Source: Orlajensenia sp001423545 (lineage in GTDB: Bacteria; Actinomycetota; Actinomycetes; Actinomycetales; Microbacteriaceae). From it: DNA of 64,000 nucleotides. Positions 43,498-50,962 of the stretch are shown here, in pieces (the first letter of the stretch is position 1; each line of letters begins with the position of its first letter). A program made the position numbers and the translations under genes. A model generated the notes under the pieces. The model worked only from the letters and a program-made list of their open reading frames with translations. It made no database searches and was not told the origin of the DNA. Location: NCBI GenBank assembly GCA_001423545.1, contig LMOK01000002.1, forward strand, positions 1,116,001 to 1,180,000. The letters run 5' to 3'.

Positions 43498-44223
43498 TTA
43501 GCTGTTGAAGGAGACGTTGCTGAGGGCGAGGGTGATGGGGACCCAGGACAGGTCGGGGGTGCGGTCTTCGTTGCGGATGTGCACGTACCGGAGTGTGGGA
43601 ACCGGGAGTCCGTCGATGAGGTCGGTCTCCTGGATGTAGTGGGCGGTGGGGGAGAAGCCGTTCACGACGGGCTGGTAGTCCATGCGGCGCAGGAGGCCGG
43701 CCTGGTTGAAGTAGTACAGCTCGACTTCGTTGTGGGCGTCGATGGTCTTCGGGTAGGTGACCTGCAGGACACGCCAGGTCTCGTCGCCTTCGGTCCACGG
43801 CTCGATCTCGTGAGCTTCGACACCGGGGAGGGTGAAGACGATGGGTTCGGCGAGGTAGTGCCAAACGGCGTAGCTGCGGAAGTAGCCGGCCTGCGCGGCG
43901 GTCCATTTGGTCTCCGTTGTGTAGCCGTCGAAGCTGGCGCGCGGGTTCTCGAGTTCGTCGATGACCTTGCCGTCGGCGTCCATGATGACGACCTTGTCGG
44001 CCTTCTTGTAGTACTCGATCACACGGCCGGTTTCGGGTTCGGTGTGGCGGATCCATTCCTGGTAGAGGTCGGCTTCGACGATCTCGGTGACGGCGAAGTC
44101 GGCGTTTCCCTTGAACTCCCAGAACGGGCCGCCGTAGGTGATGGTTGCCTTGACGGTCTTGAGAGAGTCCCAGCGGGCTTTGCCGCCGTGTGCTTCGAGA
44201 ACCTTGGCGAGTAGTGCGTCCAT
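43498..44223 (-). CDS. LolA-like/outer-membrane-lipoprotein-sorting-fold protein, cytosolic
   Basis: The 241-residue protein begins VLEAHGGKARWDSLKTVKAT, then DLYQEWIRHTEPETGRVIEY, both typical of the half-barrel LolA/LppX fold that binds hydrophobic molecules. There is no signal peptide, which is unusual for that fold. The rest (YFNQAGLLRRMDYQPVVNG) is beta-rich. AGGAG lies eight bases before the ATG. It heads a three-gene operon divergent from an HxlR regulator, so it probably binds a small hydrophobic ligand in the cytosol; this is inference. Confidence 0.7.
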   Translation of the reverse strand: MDALLAKVLEAHGGKARWDSLKTVKATITYGGPFWEFKGNADFAVTEIVEADLYQEWIRHTEPETGRVIEYYKKADKVVIMDADGKVIDELENPRASFDGYTTETKWTAAQAGYFRSYAVWHYLAEPIVFTLPGVEAHEIEPWTEGDETWRVLQVTYPKTIDAHNEVELYYFNQAGLLRRMDYQPVVNGFSPTAHYIQETDLIDGLPVPTLRYVHIRNEDRTPDLSWVPITLALSNVSFNS

Positions 44224-44254
44224 GATATTTACTCCTTGTTTAGTAGTGCGTAGT

Positions 44255-44284
44255 CCTAAAGTAGCACCATGTGGTGCGTTTAGG
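44255..44284. promoter_or_regulatory. Palindromic operator between the HxlR gene and its divergent operon
   Basis: CCTAAA and GCACCA on the left mirror TGGTGC and TTTAGG on the right around a central TG, with arms CCTAAA(3)GCACCA-TG-TGGTGC(1)TTTAGG. A dimeric HxlR protein binds such sites. It lies in the 74-base gap between the two divergent starts. Confidence 0.7.
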
Positions 44285-44297
44285 GTAATCTTTTTTT

Positions 44298-44978
44298 ATG
44301 AGCGAGCGAAGTTATGCAGATGAGTGCGGTGCAGCCTTGGCATTAGATGCCGTCGGTGAGCGCTGGGCGTTGCTCATCGTGCGCGAGTTGATGTTCGGTC
44401 CGAAGCGATTCGCCGACCTTCGGTCGGGGCTTCCGCAGGCAAGTCAGAACGTTCTAAGTCAGCGGTTGAAGGAGCTGGAAGGGGCAGGAGTCATCCAGCG
44501 CGTCAAGCTCGGCCCTCCTGCCCGAGCCCAGGTGTATGAGTTGACTGCGGCCGGCGTCGCACTTGAGCCGGCAGTGGTTGCGCTCGCACAATGGGGCGCG
44601 CGTCTGGACGTCCACCACGGTTCGAAGATGAGTGCCGACTCATTGGCGTTGCTACTGAAGGCGCTCTACCGTCCAACCGAGGAAACTGCGGTCTCGGTAG
44701 CTCTTCAGCTCGGCGATGACCAGTTCGACATTCAGCTCACCGGTGACGGCATACAGATCAGGAGAGGAGCAGCGCACTCTCCCGACGCGGTGTTGCGCGG
44801 GTCTGTGCAGACTTGGTGGGATGTGCTTTTCGGTGGCATGGATGTGGAGGCGTCACTCGGTACTGGATCGATCGAGATCATCGGCGACAGAGCCGTCGCC
44901 GATCGGTTCCTTCATTCATTCCCAGCGCCGGGCGTTTTCACCGGGACTGGATCGCTCGTTGATCGTGCGACGGGCTAG
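44298..44978 (+). CDS. HxlR-family winged-helix regulator with a C-terminal sterol-carrier-like half
   Basis: The 226-residue protein has an HxlR domain: CGAALALDAVGERWALLIVR, ELMFGPKRFADLRSGLP and SQRLKELEGAGVIQRVKLGP. The conserved cysteine near residue 10 (ADECGAAL) may sense thiol-reactive compounds, as in HxlR/HypR relatives. Residues 110-226 resemble the ligand-binding half found in larger members of this type (FDIQLTGDGIQIRRGAAHSP, then LRGSVQTWWDVLFGG). The 74-base divergent spacer to the LolA-like operon contains the palindrome, so the operon is its probable target. Confidence 0.85.
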   Translation: MSERSYADECGAALALDAVGERWALLIVRELMFGPKRFADLRSGLPQASQNVLSQRLKELEGAGVIQRVKLGPPARAQVYELTAAGVALEPAVVALAQWGARLDVHHGSKMSADSLALLLKALYRPTEETAVSVALQLGDDQFDIQLTGDGIQIRRGAAHSPDAVLRGSVQTWWDVLFGGMDVEASLGTGSIEIIGDRAVADRFLHSFPAPGVFTGTGSLVDRATG

Positions 44979-45243
44979 AAGGCAGACGTGTTCGTCTGGT
45001 GCTCACGACACTAGATCTCGACGGCCGGTTAACTCCTTGGGGCAGGAGCATGTTCGCGGGACCTTGGGCGGGGGCAGAACGCTCAACTCCGACAGCACGT
45101 CAAGGGGTTGACCGCAGAGCCATTGTGTTGTCACTTTCCGGCCGATAGCCTGAATACGGAGTTCTAAATTGTCCAAAGCACGGAGTGTTCGGCCCGACGA
45201 CTAGACCCACACCGGGGGCAGACTCAGCGGATCGAGACGACCA

Positions 45244-45885
45244 ATGGTGACAGACAACAAGGATGATGTCGTCACCTTCGCGGGCGGCGTCCTCGATCAG
45301 CACCGCCATGTGTGTGCTTTCGTCAACTGGCAGGACGAAGACCTAGCGGTACTTGATTCGTTTGTACGCCAAGGGATCGACAGTGGCGACCGGGTGGTGT
45401 ACCTCGTTGACCCCGCCGACATGGCCGAGCCCGTCAACCGTCTCCAGCACCTCGGATACGACCCTGCCGAGCTTCTAACGCGTCGTCAGTGCGAAGTTCA
45501 CAGCTGGGCTGACACGTATCTGGTCGGTGGTCGGTTCGACCCAGACGCGATGCTCACCCTCCTCGATCGAATGTTCGACGATCGTGATTCCCCCCGCGTC
45601 CGTCTCGTCGCCAACATGGGCTGGGCAATCGGCGAACCTGGCTTCGCCGATCAGCTCATCGAGTTCGAAGCGCGAGCTAATTTCGTCAACCTGCGCCACC
45701 GACACATCGCCATCTGCGCCTACGACACCGCTCAGTTCGATGGCGCGCTGATCATCGACATTCTCCGAACCCATCCGATGGTGCTGGTCGGTGGGGTGCT
45801 TCAAGAGAACCCGTTCTTCGTGCCCCCTGCAGAGTTTCTGCGGCAGAAGGGCTTCCCGGAAACCGGATCGATAACACCACCGTGA
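45244..45885 (+). CDS. MEDS (DcmR-type sensory) domain protein
   Basis: The 213-residue protein has the MEDS hallmarks: HVCAFVNWQDEDLAVLDSFV, RQGIDSGDRVVYLVDPADMA, then VRLVANMGWAIG and EARANFVNLRHRHIAICAYD. MEDS domains bind small ligands, for example sensing methanol or dichloromethane, and control adjacent regulators. The GTG start of the LuxR gene overlaps its stop, so the two act together. Ligand unknown. Confidence 0.82.
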   Translation: MVTDNKDDVVTFAGGVLDQHRHVCAFVNWQDEDLAVLDSFVRQGIDSGDRVVYLVDPADMAEPVNRLQHLGYDPAELLTRRQCEVHSWADTYLVGGRFDPDAMLTLLDRMFDDRDSPRVRLVANMGWAIGEPGFADQLIEFEARANFVNLRHRHIAICAYDTAQFDGALIIDILRTHPMVLVGGVLQENPFFVPPAEFLRQKGFPETGSITPP

Positions 45886-46823
45886 ATAAGGATGCGAGGC
45901 TGGCCGACAACCCGTACGGCCAAAGCGAGGGCGACGTTTCCGCGTCGGAATCTCGACGATGGATGCGGGACTTGGGCGCACTCCTCGCACTTCCCGCTAT
46001 GTGGGTCGATCAAGATCCAGTCGAAATCGTCACCGGCCTGCTGAGCGTGCTGTTCGGCATGCTGCAACTGGATGGCGTGTACGTGCGATTCGATGAACAG
46101 CAACCCGCTCTGCTCGTGGAAGGTTGGCGGCCGCTAAGCCCCAACATTCCAGCTGAACTACGGGACCTAAGCGCTACGAACTCGACACTGGTATCCGGAG
46201 TGAAGACCATCGCCGTACACTCTTCCGATCTGGGAGCGGTTCGCGTTGCCAGTCTCCAGATCGCATTGCCTTGGGAAGCGGGCGTCGTCCTTGTGTCGTC
46301 CGTCCGCAGCGACTTTCCGACAGTTACGGAGACCCACCTGCTCCGTGTCGCGGCCGGCCAAGCGGCGATCGCCATCCACACTGCCCGGAGCCTGCAACGC
46401 GAACGCCAAGCCAGAACTGCAGCCGAAGCGAAGCTTGCCCGCCAAGCCGAGATCCTGCGGACTCTCATCGCCGAGGTCGAACCATCGCTTTCGGCGGTCG
46501 CAGACCGCATCCTGGAGGCAGCCGCGGCCGTCGCCGAGCCCGCTCCTTCTTCAGGCGAAGCCTCGCCGTCCTCGCACGCAACGGGGCCGTCAGTCCCGGC
46601 CTTGGGAACGGTTCACATCAGCGCGCCGGGCTTGCCGTTGACCCGCCGTGAAACTGAAGTACTGGGACTTCTCGCGCAGGGACTCACCAATAAAGAGATC
46701 GCTGCGTTGATGTGGCTGAGCGACCGGACGGTGGAGCGCCACGTCACGAGCCTCTACCGGAAGATCGGTGTACGCCGGCGCAGCGAAGCAACGGCCTTCG
46801 CTCTCAGGCACGCACTCATCTAG
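45882..46823 (+). CDS. GAF-like sensor and LuxR-type HTH regulator
   Basis: The 313-residue protein has a GAF-like domain (residues 45-170, with LQLDGVYVRFDEQQPALLVE and VRVASLQIALPWEAGVVLVS), a coiled linker (ERQARTAAEAKLARQAEIL), a low-complexity Ser/Pro stretch, and a C-terminal LuxR HTH: PLTRRETEVLGLLAQGLTNK and WLSDRTVERHVTSLYRKIGV. It is coupled to the MEDS gene through GTGA. It could regulate the hydrolase operon that begins 290 bases downstream; this is inference. Confidence 0.82.
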   Translation: MNKDARLADNPYGQSEGDVSASESRRWMRDLGALLALPAMWVDQDPVEIVTGLLSVLFGMLQLDGVYVRFDEQQPALLVEGWRPLSPNIPAELRDLSATNSTLVSGVKTIAVHSSDLGAVRVASLQIALPWEAGVVLVSSVRSDFPTVTETHLLRVAAGQAAIAIHTARSLQRERQARTAAEAKLARQAEILRTLIAEVEPSLSAVADRILEAAAAVAEPAPSSGEASPSSHATGPSVPALGTVHISAPGLPLTRRETEVLGLLAQGLTNKEIAALMWLSDRTVERHVTSLYRKIGVRRRSEATAFALRHALI

Positions 46824-47113
46824 CCGAAATCCTGCAGTAATCACCGATCCCAAAGATGGGGGATTCACGCCACTCGCCAGCTTCTCACGCACCTTATGCC
46901 GACGGATAGTACGGATGCCGGGCCGATAGGACGGCGAGATATTGGTGTTGCAGGTTCATCTGAACTGAGGACGCAACCACCCAGGTGCCCTCACGCCGCG
47001 TGTAGGTCGACGGACCACCCACCGCCGACGGCAACCGGCGACCTGCGCTCCGCTTGTCCTGTCGAGCGGCTGTCCCGTCCGCACTGTCGGACGGCTATTG
47101 AAAGGGGACCAGC

Positions 47114-47953
47114 GTGTCCCAGTACACGGCACCCAACCTTCACGTCGACGGTCCGAACGGCAGCGTCTACGCGTACCGAAGGTTCGGCCGGACGGGCACC
47201 ACCCCGGTCATCTTCTTGCAACATTTCCGCGGCAACCTCGACGGTTGGGACCCTGACCTTGTCGACCCGATCTCGGCCGAGCGGGAAGTTGTTCTCTATG
47301 ACCCGAGCGGTATCGGGCTATCCACCGGTGCGATACCGGACACGTTCCGCGACTTCGCCCGAGACGCCCTCGCCTTCATCGACACCCTCGGCTTCGATCA
47401 AGTGGACATCTTCGGCTTCTCGATCGGAGGAATGATCGCCCAGGAAGTCGCCCTCCAACGGCCAGCACTCGTCCGCAGGTTGATCCTCGCGGGCACAGGC
47501 CCACAGGGTGGCCGCAACATGCACGGCTGGTCCGACATTCCCCGCGCCCATGCCATGAAGGACGAGCAAGGCGCCGAAGACATCCTTTACCTCTTCTTCG
47601 CGCCCACCCCCGACAGCCAAGCCCGAGGGGCGGAGTTCGTCGGCCGCATCTTCACCCGCACCGATGACCGTGACACCCTCCCCAGCCTCGCCGTCCGTGA
47701 CGCACAAGCAGCAGCCGCCATCGAATGGGGGATCAAGGACTACTCCCGCTTGGCCCGACTGGAGAACATCCTCCAGCCCACCCTGGTCGCCAACGGTGAC
47801 AACGACATCATGGTGCCGACCGAGAACTCCTACCTCCTCGCCGGGCATCTGCCGAACGCTCGCCTCACGATCTACCCCAACGCCAACCACGGGTTCCTGT
47901 TCCAATACCCCACCGAGTTCGCCGCAGAAGTGAACGCCTTCCTCTCCGAATAG
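47114..47953 (+). CDS. Alpha/beta hydrolase fold enzyme
   Basis: The 279-residue protein has the nucleophile elbow in FGFSIGGMIAQEVAL and the oxyanion region VIFLQHFRGNLDGWDPD. The catalytic acid is probably in VANGDNDIMVP, and the histidine in NANHGFLFQYP. Many related proteins act as C-C or C-X hydrolases or as peroxidase-like bacterial enzymes. AAAGGGGA is six bases before the GTG start. It heads a run of genes on the same strand: VOC protein, two small proteins, flavoprotein and EthD protein. A role in xenobiotic or aromatic metabolism is plausible. Confidence 0.85.
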   Translation: MSQYTAPNLHVDGPNGSVYAYRRFGRTGTTPVIFLQHFRGNLDGWDPDLVDPISAEREVVLYDPSGIGLSTGAIPDTFRDFARDALAFIDTLGFDQVDIFGFSIGGMIAQEVALQRPALVRRLILAGTGPQGGRNMHGWSDIPRAHAMKDEQGAEDILYLFFAPTPDSQARGAEFVGRIFTRTDDRDTLPSLAVRDAQAAAAIEWGIKDYSRLARLENILQPTLVANGDNDIMVPTENSYLLAGHLPNARLTIYPNANHGFLFQYPTEFAAEVNAFLSE

Positions 47954-47995
47954 CCGGCAACGCCCACGCACCGCCCAAATGAAAAGAGCCCCATC

Positions 47996-48439
47996 ATGGA
48001 CATGAAACTAGAAGTCGTCGTCATCCCAGTGACCGACGTCGACCAGGCCAAGAACTTCTACGAATCACTTGGCTGGCGCCTCGACGCCGACTTCGCCGTC
48101 AGCGACGACTTCCGCGTCGTCCAGCTCACACCACCCGGCTCAGAAGCCTCGATCATCTTCGGCACCGGCCTCACCACGGCCGCTCCGGGCTTCGTCCAAG
48201 GCCTCCAACTCACCGTCTACGACATCGAAGAAGCCCGCCAAGAACTCCTCGACCACGGCGCCGACGTCTCCGAAATCTTCCACGACGCCGGTGGCATCTT
48301 CCACCACGCCGGAACCGAGCAGCGCCTTTCCGGCCCGCACCCCGAACGCGCCGACTACGGCAGCTTCGCCAGCTTCGAAGACCCCGACGGAAACGGCTGG
48401 ATGCTGCAGGAAATCAAGAAGAGGGCGCCCGGACGATGA
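47996..48439 (+). CDS. VOC/glyoxalase family protein
   Basis: The 147-residue protein has two beta-alpha-beta-beta-beta units: LEVVVIPVTDVDQAKNFYES and WRLDADFAVSDDFRVVQLTP, then GLQLTVYDIEEARQELLDHG and SFASFEDPDGNGWMLQEIKK. The terminal ED-P-G-N-x-W-x-L-Q-E is the family metal-site region. Members include glyoxalases, extradiol dioxygenases and resistance proteins; the reaction here is not known. The stop overlaps the next start (ATGA). Confidence 0.85.
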   Translation: MDMKLEVVVIPVTDVDQAKNFYESLGWRLDADFAVSDDFRVVQLTPPGSEASIIFGTGLTTAAPGFVQGLQLTVYDIEEARQELLDHGADVSEIFHDAGGIFHHAGTEQRLSGPHPERADYGSFASFEDPDGNGWMLQEIKKRAPGR

Positions 48440-48642
48440 ACGACACCTCAGCTCCGCTCACACCGGAAGCCACCCTCACCGTCATCCTCGACATCCTCAA
48501 TAAGGCTGCCGAAGCCCACGGTGTGCACGAAGCCACCGTCCTCGGCGGCGTCCACGACGACGAATGGCCGCAATGGTACGCGGAACACATGGTCGCCAAC
48601 CTCGAAGCCCGCGGATACCAGATCGTCGGTCCAACACCATGA
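48436..48642 (+). CDS. Small hypothetical protein in the hydrolase operon
   Basis: The 68-residue protein (ATLTVILDILNKAAEAHGVH, then DDEWPQWYAEHMVANLEARG) is a short helical unit. It begins inside the VOC stop and its own stop overlaps the next start (ATGA), so it is translated with its neighbours. Similar short E-W-P-x-W-Y-A-x-H-M proteins appear in actinobacteria beside oxidoreductases; this is a memory-based comparison. Function unknown. Confidence 0.6.
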   Translation: MNDTSAPLTPEATLTVILDILNKAAEAHGVHEATVLGGVHDDEWPQWYAEHMVANLEARGYQIVGPTP

Positions 48643-49049
48643 ACCGGCAGCAGGCCCACCAGGCCTCCCCTCTGGGAACGTCACCTCCCCGCCACCCGGC
48701 TCGGGAGGACCCTGTTGCAGAGCAGCTCATGAACCTCGGCCAAGTCCGTCAGTACCAGCGACGCTTCAGCACAGGCCACCACAACACGATCACCGCCACC
48801 CAGATCGACGCATACGAGCGCCTCACGCTCGCTCAGTTCGACCTTCTCTACAGACGTGCATTCGAGACAACCTCAGCCCGTCATGAACGAGTCCGTTCGA
48901 TCCTGCGCACGATGCTTCGGTACGTCCGCCTCCTCGGATGGGATCTGACCGCATCAGGTGTCGGCCAAGCACTCCTTGTCAACACTGGCTACGGATACCT
49001 GGTGCTCCCCGGCTGCCAACCGCCCACCCCCACCACCGGCAAGTGCTAA
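48639..49049 (+). CDS. Small protein 3, similar to the two genes at 42.5-43.5 kb
   Basis: The 136-residue protein has the same layout as the two small proteins of the HxlR operon: IDAYERLTLAQFDLLYRRAF, an amphipathic VRSILRTMLRYVRLLGWDLT helix, and a hydrophobic GVGQALLVNTGYGYLVLPG end. It is coupled to the small gene before it (ATGA). The similarity is by eye and limited to short segments. It may be membrane-attached. Function is unknown. Confidence 0.62.
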   Translation: MNRQQAHQASPLGTSPPRHPAREDPVAEQLMNLGQVRQYQRRFSTGHHNTITATQIDAYERLTLAQFDLLYRRAFETTSARHERVRSILRTMLRYVRLLGWDLTASGVGQALLVNTGYGYLVLPGCQPPTPTTGKC

Positions 49050-49078
49050 TCGAGCCCCGTCCAGGAAAAGGACCCACC

Positions 49079-50554
49079 ATGGTTACGAACGAATACGACC
49101 TCATCGTCCTGGGCGCTGGAGCTGCAGGCGAGAACGTCGCTGATTACGCCGTCCAAGGCGGGCTGACCGCACTCCTTATTGAGAGCGAGCTCGTTGGAGG
49201 TGAGTGCTCCTACTGGGCATGCATGCCATCCAAAACGCTTTTGAGGTCAGCGCAAGCACTTCGCGCAGCTCAACATGTCGACGGTGCCGCGCAAGCAATC
49301 ACCGGGACCATCGACGTGCAACGAGTCCTTGATCGCCGCGATTCCTTCACCCATCACTGGTCGGATGCCAGCCAAGTCGCCTGGGCGGAAGGTGCAGGCA
49401 TCCGCGTTGCACGCGGAGTGGGTCGGCTCGTCGCCCCGAAGCAGATCGCCGTCACGACCGCAGACGGTGCCGTCACCCAATACACGGCTCGTCACGCCGT
49501 CGCCATCGCCACGGGTTCCCGACCTCTCATTCCTCTGATTCCCGGCCTCGCGGAAGCGCAGCCGTGGACGAGCAGGGAAGCCACCAGCGTCAAACACCTT
49601 CCCGCCCGGTTCGCGATCATCGGCGGCGGCGTCGTGGCAGCCGAGATGGCAACCGCGTACGTCGGGCTGGGATCGACAGTCACCCTCATCTCCCGCGGCG
49701 GACTCCTGGCCGGAATGGAACCTTTTGCCGGCGAGATGGTGCACCAGTGGATGAAGGAGCAAGGCGTCACCGTCCTGCTGAACACGGAAACCACAGGCGT
49801 CACCAGAAGGGATGGCGAAGTCACCATCACCACGAACAGTGGGGACACGATCGTCGCCGACGAATTGCTCGTCGCCACAGGCCGCACACCAGCAACATCC
49901 GACATCGGGCTCGAAACTATCGGCCTCACACCGGGCGACTGGATGAACACCGACGACACCCTCCGCGTTGACGGATTTGACTGGCTCTACGCAGTTGGCG
50001 ACCTCAACCATCGTGCCCTGCTGACCCACCAAGGCAAGTACCAGGCACGGGCCGCGGGCAGTGTCATCGCCGCCCGCGCACTGGGCGAGACGATACTCGA
50101 CCAGCCCTGGGGCGAGCACGTCGCGACAGCCGATCATCAAGCCGTTCCTCAAGTCACGTTCACCGAACCCGAAGTCGCTTCCGTGGGTCTCACCTCTGAA
50201 GCCGCCACGAAGGCCGGCTACGAGACCCGTGTCATCGACTACGAGATCGGCTACCTCGCCGGCTCCAGCGTCCGGGAAGACAACTACAAAGGCACCGCTC
50301 GCATGGTCGTTGACGAGAAACGACAGAGGCTCCTCGGGGTCACATTCGTCGGTCCCGACGTCAGCGAACTCATCCAAACCGCCACCCTGGCAATCGTCGC
50401 AGACGTACCCATGGACCGCCTCTGGCACATGGTCCCCGCCTACCCCACGGTCAACGAAATCTGGCTCCGCCTGCTGGAAACCTATGGCCGGCCAGCACAA
50501 CACCGACAAGACGAACAACGCGAGGCTGACTATTCCGCCGAAGCCGTCGGATAG
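49079..50554 (+). CDS. Pyridine nucleotide-disulfide flavoprotein, lipoamide/mercuric reductase-like, divergent
   Basis: The 491-residue protein has the FAD motif LIVLGAGAAGENVA, the redox-active disulfide GGECSYWACMPSKT, the NAD(P) motif FAIIGGGVVAAEMA, and the second FAD motif WLYAVGDLNHRALLTHQGKY. The catalytic histidine of dihydrolipoamide dehydrogenases, in the His-Pro-Thr motif, is tyrosine here (VPAYPTVNEIW), so standard E3 chemistry is doubtful. AGGAAAAGG precedes the ATG. It lies with alpha/beta hydrolase, VOC and EthD genes, suggesting detoxification of electrophiles or a quinone. Confidence 0.85.
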   Translation: MVTNEYDLIVLGAGAAGENVADYAVQGGLTALLIESELVGGECSYWACMPSKTLLRSAQALRAAQHVDGAAQAITGTIDVQRVLDRRDSFTHHWSDASQVAWAEGAGIRVARGVGRLVAPKQIAVTTADGAVTQYTARHAVAIATGSRPLIPLIPGLAEAQPWTSREATSVKHLPARFAIIGGGVVAAEMATAYVGLGSTVTLISRGGLLAGMEPFAGEMVHQWMKEQGVTVLLNTETTGVTRRDGEVTITTNSGDTIVADELLVATGRTPATSDIGLETIGLTPGDWMNTDDTLRVDGFDWLYAVGDLNHRALLTHQGKYQARAAGSVIAARALGETILDQPWGEHVATADHQAVPQVTFTEPEVASVGLTSEAATKAGYETRVIDYEIGYLAGSSVREDNYKGTARMVVDEKRQRLLGVTFVGPDVSELIQTATLAIVADVPMDRLWHMVPAYPTVNEIWLRLLETYGRPAQHRQDEQREADYSAEAVG

Positions 50555-50597
50555 CCCTCATAGGTATCAACGCACCACGAGGAAACGGAACAAGATC

Positions 50598-50954
50598 ATG
50601 CCCACCAAAATCACAGTCCTCTACGACAACCCAACCGACCCCGTCGAGTTCGAACGAGCATACGAGGCTAACCAGTTGGTCGAACTGGCCCGCAAGATGC
50701 CAGGGCTGGAGCGATTCGAAACATCCAAGATCTGGCCCAAGGAAGACGGGACACCGACTCCCGCCTACCGTCAGATCGACATGTACTTCTCCGACTACGC
50801 ATCCGCATCCGCCGCAGTCACGACCGCGGAGGCCGGTGCACTCTTTCCGGCGCTAGGCGAAGTGGCTACAGGCGGCGTCAAGTTCATGTTCATGGATGTT
50901 GAAGAATCAGAGCTCAACGCGGCCGCATCCAATCGAGGCGCTGGCGCAGCCTGA
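50598..50954 (+). CDS. EthD family protein
   Basis: The 118-residue protein begins MPTKITVLYDNPTDPVEFER and continues KMPGLERFETSKIWPKEDGT, then RQIDMYFSDYASASAAVTTA. This is the ferredoxin-like fold of EthD, a small dimeric protein first found in ethyl tert-butyl ether degradation. GAGGAAAC lies seven bases before ATG. It ends nine bases before the GH15 gene. Its role here is probably accessory to the oxidation steps of the operon. Confidence 0.82.
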   Translation: MPTKITVLYDNPTDPVEFERAYEANQLVELARKMPGLERFETSKIWPKEDGTPTPAYRQIDMYFSDYASASAAVTTAEAGALFPALGEVATGGVKFMFMDVEESELNAAASNRGAGAA

Positions 50955-50962
50955 CGCACGAA

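Noticed and set aside
46896..47435. 179-residue plus-strand open frame before the hydrolase gene
   Set aside because: It overlaps the well-supported hydrolase gene in another frame and has Pro/Arg/Ser-rich composition.
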